DNA of 30,286 bases from positions 1 to 30,286 of the forward strand of contig JBFFXF010000063.1 of assembly GCA_041569895.1 (NCBI GenBank), given 5' to 3'. Below the pieces are notes generated by a model. That model searched no databases and was not told the origin of the DNA. It saw nothing but the letters and a program-made list of their open reading frames with translations. Below are positions 27,001-30,286 of this stretch, piece by piece (the first letter of the stretch is position 1; the number at the start of each line of letters is the position of its first letter). The position numbers and the translations under genes were made by a program. Source of the DNA: JBFFXF01 sp041569895. GTDB lineage: Bacteria > Planctomycetota > UBA8108 > JACQVS01.

Positions 27001-29257
27001 TCTCGTGCGCGACCACTCGCTGGAGGAGAAGGAGCGCGGCGTCGAGATCATCAACCGCGCGTTCTCGACCGAGGCGGGCGACCTGCAGGCGGCGCGGACC
27101 GCTGCGCTCGGCATCGCGGAGTATCTCGGCAAGGATCGCGCCCTCGAGGCGATCGAGCGCTGGAGCGAGATCTCGCCGGACGACCCGGTGGTCGCCGAGG
27201 CGTGGGCGGACGTGCATGTCGAGTACGGCTTCGGCCGGGAAGCCGCCGAGGCGATCACGCCGCGCCTCGAGCGCATGGTGGCGCGCTACCCGCTCCACAG
27301 CGGGCTCGCGCTGTCGCTCGCGGACGCCTACACCATGCTCGATCGCCACGAGGACGCGGTCCGCACGTACACGTCGCTCCTCGAGCGCGACCCCGGCTGG
27401 ACGCAGGTGCGCACGCGGCTCGCCGATGCGCTCGCCGTCGTCGGCCGGCCCGACGAGGCGCTCGCCCAGCTGCGGCAGGCGGTGAAGCTCCGTCCCCGTG
27501 ATCACTCGCTGTGGCTGCGCCTCGCCGACGCTCACGTCGTGCGCGAGGATCGGGAGCGCGCCGTCGCCGTGCTCGCCGAGGCGACCGGCGTGCTGCCGTC
27601 GGTGATGGATCTCTGGGAGCGGCGCATCGAGATCCTCGAGTCGCTCGGACGGCCGCAGGAGGCGATCGAGGTCGCGCGGGAGCTCAATCGCCTCTATTCC
27701 GATGGCGCCTACACGTTCTACGTGCTGGCGCGGACGTACCGCGACTCGGACCTCACAATCGATCGAGCGCAGATCGAGACGGCGTTTCAGGAGTCACTGC
27801 GGCGCAACGCGCGCCTCTGGGCGGCCGTGTGGGACTACTCGATCTATCTCTGCGACCAGGGAGATCACGAGCGCGCCGCGCGTCTCGTCCGCGACTACCT
27901 CGAGCTGGAGCACGACGACATCTACGCGCGCGGCGCACTCTGCGTGATCACGCGGCTCTCGGGCGACCAGTCCGGGGCGCTCGAGCAGATGCTCCACCTC
28001 GTCGAGGAGCACCCCGGCTACGAGTACGGCTGGCGATGCGTCCTCGACTGGATCGAGGAGGACAGGGCGTGGGAGACCGGGCGCAAGGTGCTCGCCAGCG
28101 CCCCGCCGGAGGTGCGGCACCACATCCAGAACGGCTGCCTCTTGCTCCGCGTCCTGCGGTTCTGCGGCGAGGCGCCGGCGACGCTGCGCGAGCGCTGGAG
28201 CGAGCTGGTCAGGAACTACTCGACCTCCCCGCGGATCAACCTGACGTGTTTCGACGAGCTGTGGGAGCTCGGCGAGCACGAGGGCGCCGAGCGCGTGCTC
28301 GCCGATTTCGCGCGGTACGAGCCCGACTCGCCTCCGGTCATCGCGCGACAGGCGCGTGTCGCGAGCCGTCGCGGCGACCGCGACGCGGTGCTCGCCCTCG
28401 CGCGCGAGGTCTTCGACTACCAGGGAAGGGACATGCCCAACAGCGCGGCGCTGGCCTTCAGCGCCGTCGAGGATGCGGGGCTGCTCGACGAGGCGGTGCG
28501 GATCGTCATCGAGCTGCTCGATCAGGGCGTGCGGGTGATGCCGGCGTGCATCGGGGAGCTCGCCGACCGGCTCGGCGCTGCGAGGGTCTACACATCGCTC
28601 ATCCAGCTCCTCGACGCGCTGCAGCGGTGTCCGGGCGAGTGGGACCGTGGCGCGTATCTGGAGCGCATCGCCTCGCGCTTCGTCGAGGTCGGCGGCGCGC
28701 GACTGATCGTCCGCCGGGCGCGCCGCAATGAGCTCGACACCAGCGACACGCGCATCTGGCAGGTGGTCGGCAGGGCGCTCGCCGTTCTCGGGAAGCCGCG
28801 CAAGGTCGTGAAGTGGATGCGGTCGTGGCGGGAGCGCGACGGCGTCGAGCAGTGGGCCCTGAGCAACTACGCGTGGGCCTGTCTCGTCACGGGGCGGCGT
28901 CGCGAGTGCGTCGACGTGAGCCTCCACTCGCTCGAGCACTGCCAGCAGGATCACGCGGCCCCGGACATGGTGACGAGCTGCCTGCGAGCGCAGCTCGAGC
29001 TCGGCGACGTCGAGGCATACCTCGACGTCTACTCGCGCTTCAGCGCCCTTCGCGAGCGCAGCGAGCCGGTGCAGGCGCGCGTCGCGTTCGAGCTGCTGGC
29101 CGAGCTGATGCGGGAGACCGACCACGCCCGGCTGCGCGAGATCGACCGCGGGCTGCGCGACCTCGGAGCGCCGTGCGCGTGGGCGATCGGTCCGGCGCGG
29201 AAGCTCCTGGCGCGGAAGATGCCGTTCTGGTGGCGGCTCCTGCGGGTCATCAAATAG
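24098..29257 (+). CDS. giant TPR-repeat protein with an inserted C39-like papain-fold domain
   Basis: A 1,719-residue soluble protein without a signal peptide. Residues about 1-300 and 460-1700 are helical repeats of TPR type (for example ALSLADAYTMLDRHEDAVRTYTSLLERDPGW, LRLADAHVVREDRERAVAVLAEA). Between them, residues about 310-440 match the C39/papain-like fold: Gln319, Cys324 in NTCLPAS, then YDGTPTWRIVEWAEENDW, FPFVLTLRRFGWAHAVAAVGVD with His401, and a YHEP motif with Glu419. The Cys-His distance (77) fits C39 (ComA about 79). The third residue, Asp in most C39 enzymes, is Glu here, so activity is uncertain. A Gly/Pro-rich spacer breaks the repeats near 635-655. The C-terminus is basic and Trp-rich (KLLARKMPFWWRLLRVIK). 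GTG 24080 is an alternative start; neither has a clear ribosome site. Related TPR-C39 proteins are known to me only as uncharacterised. Substrate unknown. Confidence 0.85.
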   Translation: MKLPSHDEILALYNQNRFLDAYRLTEAAWDRPEVADTLDARETLLAGRLARRLGSGKFARGLFKRARELAPEHPAVRFYTRDLLHPRTSILDLLEAFEAEPVPESADDNLRSVWAATHAISLSSVRDFERARERIALARDSDPDEPWVDACEAGVLYDQDRWAEALAAAEHAWDRCPGLPYGSAVLGFSLAALGRPAEAASRLLRWSAASPQSWEVLELGLRFATDALERGDESVLEHLPGGLYESTGRVLELAPLADRRLEIRVACLRADAAKREGRREELLRHARTARTYFFNRVAENLRDNAGGKRSVIEHERVRQRHNTCLPASVVTCASAFGEAVDHDRLVERMTYDGTPTWRIVEWAEENDWSARPFLAQPEACFRLVEAGFPFVLTLRRFGWAHAVAAVGVDAGMRTLIYHEPSHGRLGEILIDQIGEGEAPLGPECLAVAPPDAAGRLAEIELPGEDFARAQVGMHRALQTQSLASALEIASEFARGHDDSPQARFLAARAAHESGDPRRAVDLLRELLGEHPDSLPIQQLLLASCQATGDTAAYRDVLGAIVLRQPIPGIDGSREWIHPEPVLLARYADLLSQSATRLEDALRLLRRALYHGPYHGESYHYLADILWNAGGSTPGRVPAADTGPLRPPGGNGASTGDLRERSLLAYRIASCLDGENEHYADAYAWALRKRGRAEEGIAWLRRRAERFTGDAGGGAAWATLVTAQEAFGFPDESLASLEEALRRRPADVTLAGFAVSFLSRYGRFDDARRALETCRVEGRPTDYHRAAAILARREGDRQRALEHARAWLEERPLDRDARRAVVELVTLEDGVDAAGALVEEWFERHVGDEGVEEILLEHLDRVGDDTRRIALLERRVERNPLDDWALRELSWTVLRDVQTLPPDALVDGLARLRSLVDRCVLASPGHASTTGLLAELATLDGDTHAAVELLGEALLESPDYVYAINRIFDLVRDHSLEEKERGVEIINRAFSTEAGDLQAARTAALGIAEYLGKDRALEAIERWSEISPDDPVVAEAWADVHVEYGFGREAAEAITPRLERMVARYPLHSGLALSLADAYTMLDRHEDAVRTYTSLLERDPGWTQVRTRLADALAVVGRPDEALAQLRQAVKLRPRDHSLWLRLADAHVVREDRERAVAVLAEATGVLPSVMDLWERRIEILESLGRPQEAIEVARELNRLYSDGAYTFYVLARTYRDSDLTIDRAQIETAFQESLRRNARLWAAVWDYSIYLCDQGDHERAARLVRDYLELEHDDIYARGALCVITRLSGDQSGALEQMLHLVEEHPGYEYGWRCVLDWIEEDRAWETGRKVLASAPPEVRHHIQNGCLLLRVLRFCGEAPATLRERWSELVRNYSTSPRINLTCFDELWELGEHEGAERVLADFARYEPDSPPVIARQARVASRRGDRDAVLALAREVFDYQGRDMPNSAALAFSAVEDAGLLDEAVRIVIELLDQGVRVMPACIGELADRLGAARVYTSLIQLLDALQRCPGEWDRGAYLERIASRFVEVGGARLIVRRARRNELDTSDTRIWQVVGRALAVLGKPRKVVKWMRSWRERDGVEQWALSNYAWACLVTGRRRECVDVSLHSLEHCQQDHAAPDMVTSCLRAQLELGDVEAYLDVYSRFSALRERSEPVQARVAFELLAELMRETDHARLREIDRGLRDLGAPCAWAIGPARKLLARKMPFWWRLLRVIK

Positions 29258-29269
29258 GTCATCAAATAG
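29246..29269 (+). repeat. 12-bp tandem duplication over the stop codon of the TPR gene
   Basis: GTCATCAAATAG is repeated exactly twice (29246-29257, 29258-29269). The first copy ends in the stop codon TAG, the second carries the same stop in frame. Confidence 0.9.
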
Positions 29270-29324
29270 CAGTACGCCGGTTGCGTGTCGCCGCCGATCG
29301 TGGTGTCATCCGGCGGAGGCGCCG

Positions 29325-29945
29325 ATGAGCTCATTCGCCGACATCAGCGAGAGCGAGTTTCACGCCGCGATCGAGTCCGACGGCACGCTGCGGGCACTGC
29401 AGATCCTCCAGACCGCGTTCACGATGGGGTTTCTCCTCTTCGCGGTCGTCGTCGTCGGGTTGCACGCGAGCGGGTCACTGAAGCAGGGTGACATGGCGCC
29501 CGTCGCGCCCGACGACCCGGACAGGCTCGACATCCTGCCGATTCTGACTCTCGTCCACGCGGCGGTGGCGATCTCCTGCTGGACACTCGCCTTCGCCTCA
29601 TTCGGCGCCATGATCGGTCCCGCGAGGCTGGCGAGGGCGATCGCCGAGCCGATGATCCTCCCGGGTCCGTCAGGAGCCCGGACGATCGTCGAGGGTCCGG
29701 CTCACAAGTGCATCGCCCTCCTCCGCGGCGCGATCCTCGTCCGCCTCGCCCTGATCGAGGGCCCGGCGCTCTTCGGGGCGGTCATCTGCCTCCTCGGCGC
29801 CATCGATGGCAGCATCGACGAGCAACCGCTCTACTGGCTCAACCTGCTGAGCGGCGCGGTGCTCGTCCTCTTCGCCATCGCGACCTTTCCGACACGCGAT
29901 CGGCTGTGGGATCTCGTGCGGCGGCGGTTTGTGGAGATCCGGTAG
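29325..29945 (+). CDS. four-helix integral membrane protein, unknown function
   Basis: A 206-residue protein with four predicted membrane segments at about 27-50, 75-97, 135-160 and 168-188. The third carries ALIEGPALFG, a phrase I associate with a family of uncharacterised bacterial membrane proteins. The start ATG 29325 has GGAGG with a 5-nt spacer just before it. It follows the TPR gene by 67 bp on the same strand, so cotranscription is possible. The hydrophilic loop at about 50-72 is acidic and Pro-rich (VAPDDPDRLD), and the C-terminal tail is basic. No catalytic motif is seen. Confidence 0.75.
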   Translation: MSSFADISESEFHAAIESDGTLRALQILQTAFTMGFLLFAVVVVGLHASGSLKQGDMAPVAPDDPDRLDILPILTLVHAAVAISCWTLAFASFGAMIGPARLARAIAEPMILPGPSGARTIVEGPAHKCIALLRGAILVRLALIEGPALFGAVICLLGAIDGSIDEQPLYWLNLLSGAVLVLFAIATFPTRDRLWDLVRRRFVEIR

Positions 29946-29971
29946 CAGCCGACGCTCGACGAAGGACGGGA

Positions 29972-30007
29972 ACGCAGATTACGCAGATTACGCAGATTGC
30001 GCAGAGG
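29972..30007. repeat. 9-nt tandem repeat (ACGCAGATT)
   Basis: Three units of ACGCAGATT in a row, the third followed by GCGCAGAGG. It shares its unit with the copy at 20480-20504, showing a dispersed intergenic family. Confidence 0.85.
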
Positions 30008-30109
30008 CGATGGGGTCTTCTGGGGCCCTGTTCTCTGGTCTCTGATCTCGGTCTCTGTCCCCATCGTTGCAGAAACGTACCCGTTCCCGTGCCCGTCCTC
30101 GAGGGGTCT

Positions 30110-30141
30110 GGTATCGGAGTCAGATGACCGACTCCGATACC
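30110..30141. repeat. perfect 12-bp inverted repeat
   Basis: GGTATCGGAGTC (30110-30121) and GACTCCGATACC (30130-30141) are exact complements around an 8-nt loop. It forms the left boundary of the hexamer array and could act as a terminator for the membrane-protein transcript, though no T-tract follows. Confidence 0.7.
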
Positions 30142-30203
30142 GATGGCCGATACCGATACCGACTCCGATGACCGATACCGATACCGATTCCGACTCCGAC
30201 TCG
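30125..30203. repeat. hexanucleotide array (CCGATA/CCGACT variants)
   Basis: About a dozen imperfect 6-nt units, mostly CCGATA with CCGACT and CCGATG variants. A frame starting at ATG 30124 stops within the array, so it is not a coding Asp-Ser/Thr repeat here. Confidence 0.75.
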
Positions 30204-30286
30204 ATGCGCGGGGTTTCCTGTGCGGCGGGGGGCGGCGGCGTCGCTGAGTCGAGTGTACCCGGTGCTCGGTCGAGTCAAGGGTGCCC

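Larger units (their letters stand above)
29946..30286. other. repeat-rich intergenic end of window
   Basis: No gene is seen up to the window edge. The stretch contains the 9-nt repeat (29972-30007), a GTCTCTG-rich segment (30025-30062), CCCGTN hexamers (30079-30098), a 12-bp inverted repeat (30110-30141) and CCGATA-type hexamers (30125-30203). Confidence 0.7.

Noticed and set aside
24227..27535. Long minus-strand open frame opposite the TPR gene
   Set aside because: Antisense to regular TPR repeats, biased composition, no ribosome site.
29972..30203. CRISPR array
   Set aside because: Units are 6-9 nt with no spacers of regular length and no cas genes are nearby.

Overview
This 30.3 kb, very GC-rich window looks like chromosomal DNA of a planctomycete, probably an uncultured or metagenome-derived lineage. 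The indicators are a giant tandem (double-length) UvrA, a secreted protein ending in the planctomycete style of dockerin repeats, a slipin/NfeD pair, a PrkA/MoxR/sigma-54-activator cluster, a giant TPR protein, and intergenic DNA built of short 6- and 9-nt repeats. The lineage call is inference; no rRNA is present.

Layout. 1-4949 (minus): a polyprenyl diphosphate synthase gene, then a tandem UvrA that runs off the left edge. A near-consensus promoter drives this pair, and a second near-consensus promoter faces away towards a secreted dockerin-bearing protein (5199-6632, plus). dapB (minus) converges on that gene across a 9-bp-stem hairpin. A small hypothetical gene (7571-7861, plus) and a secreted hypothetical protein (7873-8604, minus) follow. 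About 760 bp without a convincing gene (8605-9363) holds twin palindromes, an AT-rich patch, two doubtful minus-strand small ORFs and a promoter for the next operon.

9364-16000: mazG and moxR overlap by ATGA (plus). prkA and an FHA-GAF-AAA+-Fis sigma-54 activator lie on the minus strand. 16410-18991 (plus): L-lysine 6-transaminase translationally coupled to a BNR/sialidase-fold secreted protein. 19007-20271 (minus): tRNA-Glu(TTC), then a glutaryl-CoA-dehydrogenase-like gene starting 20 nt beyond it. The transaminase and the dehydrogenase are an early and a late step of lysine catabolism through 2-aminoadipate and glutaryl-CoA; the intermediate steps are not in the window.

20562-22754 (minus): nfeD then slipin, preceded by a full match to the sigma-54 consensus (TGGCACG-N4-TTGC). 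Then come a small cysteine-bearing PAS protein (plus), a two-CBS protein (minus), and a 1,719-residue TPR solenoid with a C39-like papain-fold domain inserted near residue 310-440 (24098-29257, plus), followed by a four-helix membrane protein. The right end (29946-30286) is intergenic with 9-nt repeats, hexamer repeats and a 12-bp inverted repeat.

The points most worth following are the sigma-54 control of the NfeD/slipin membrane operon with a sigma-54 activator 7 kb away, and the giant TPR/C39 protein, which has Cys and His but Glu where Asp is usual. No CRISPR array, IS element, prophage or obvious defence system was seen.
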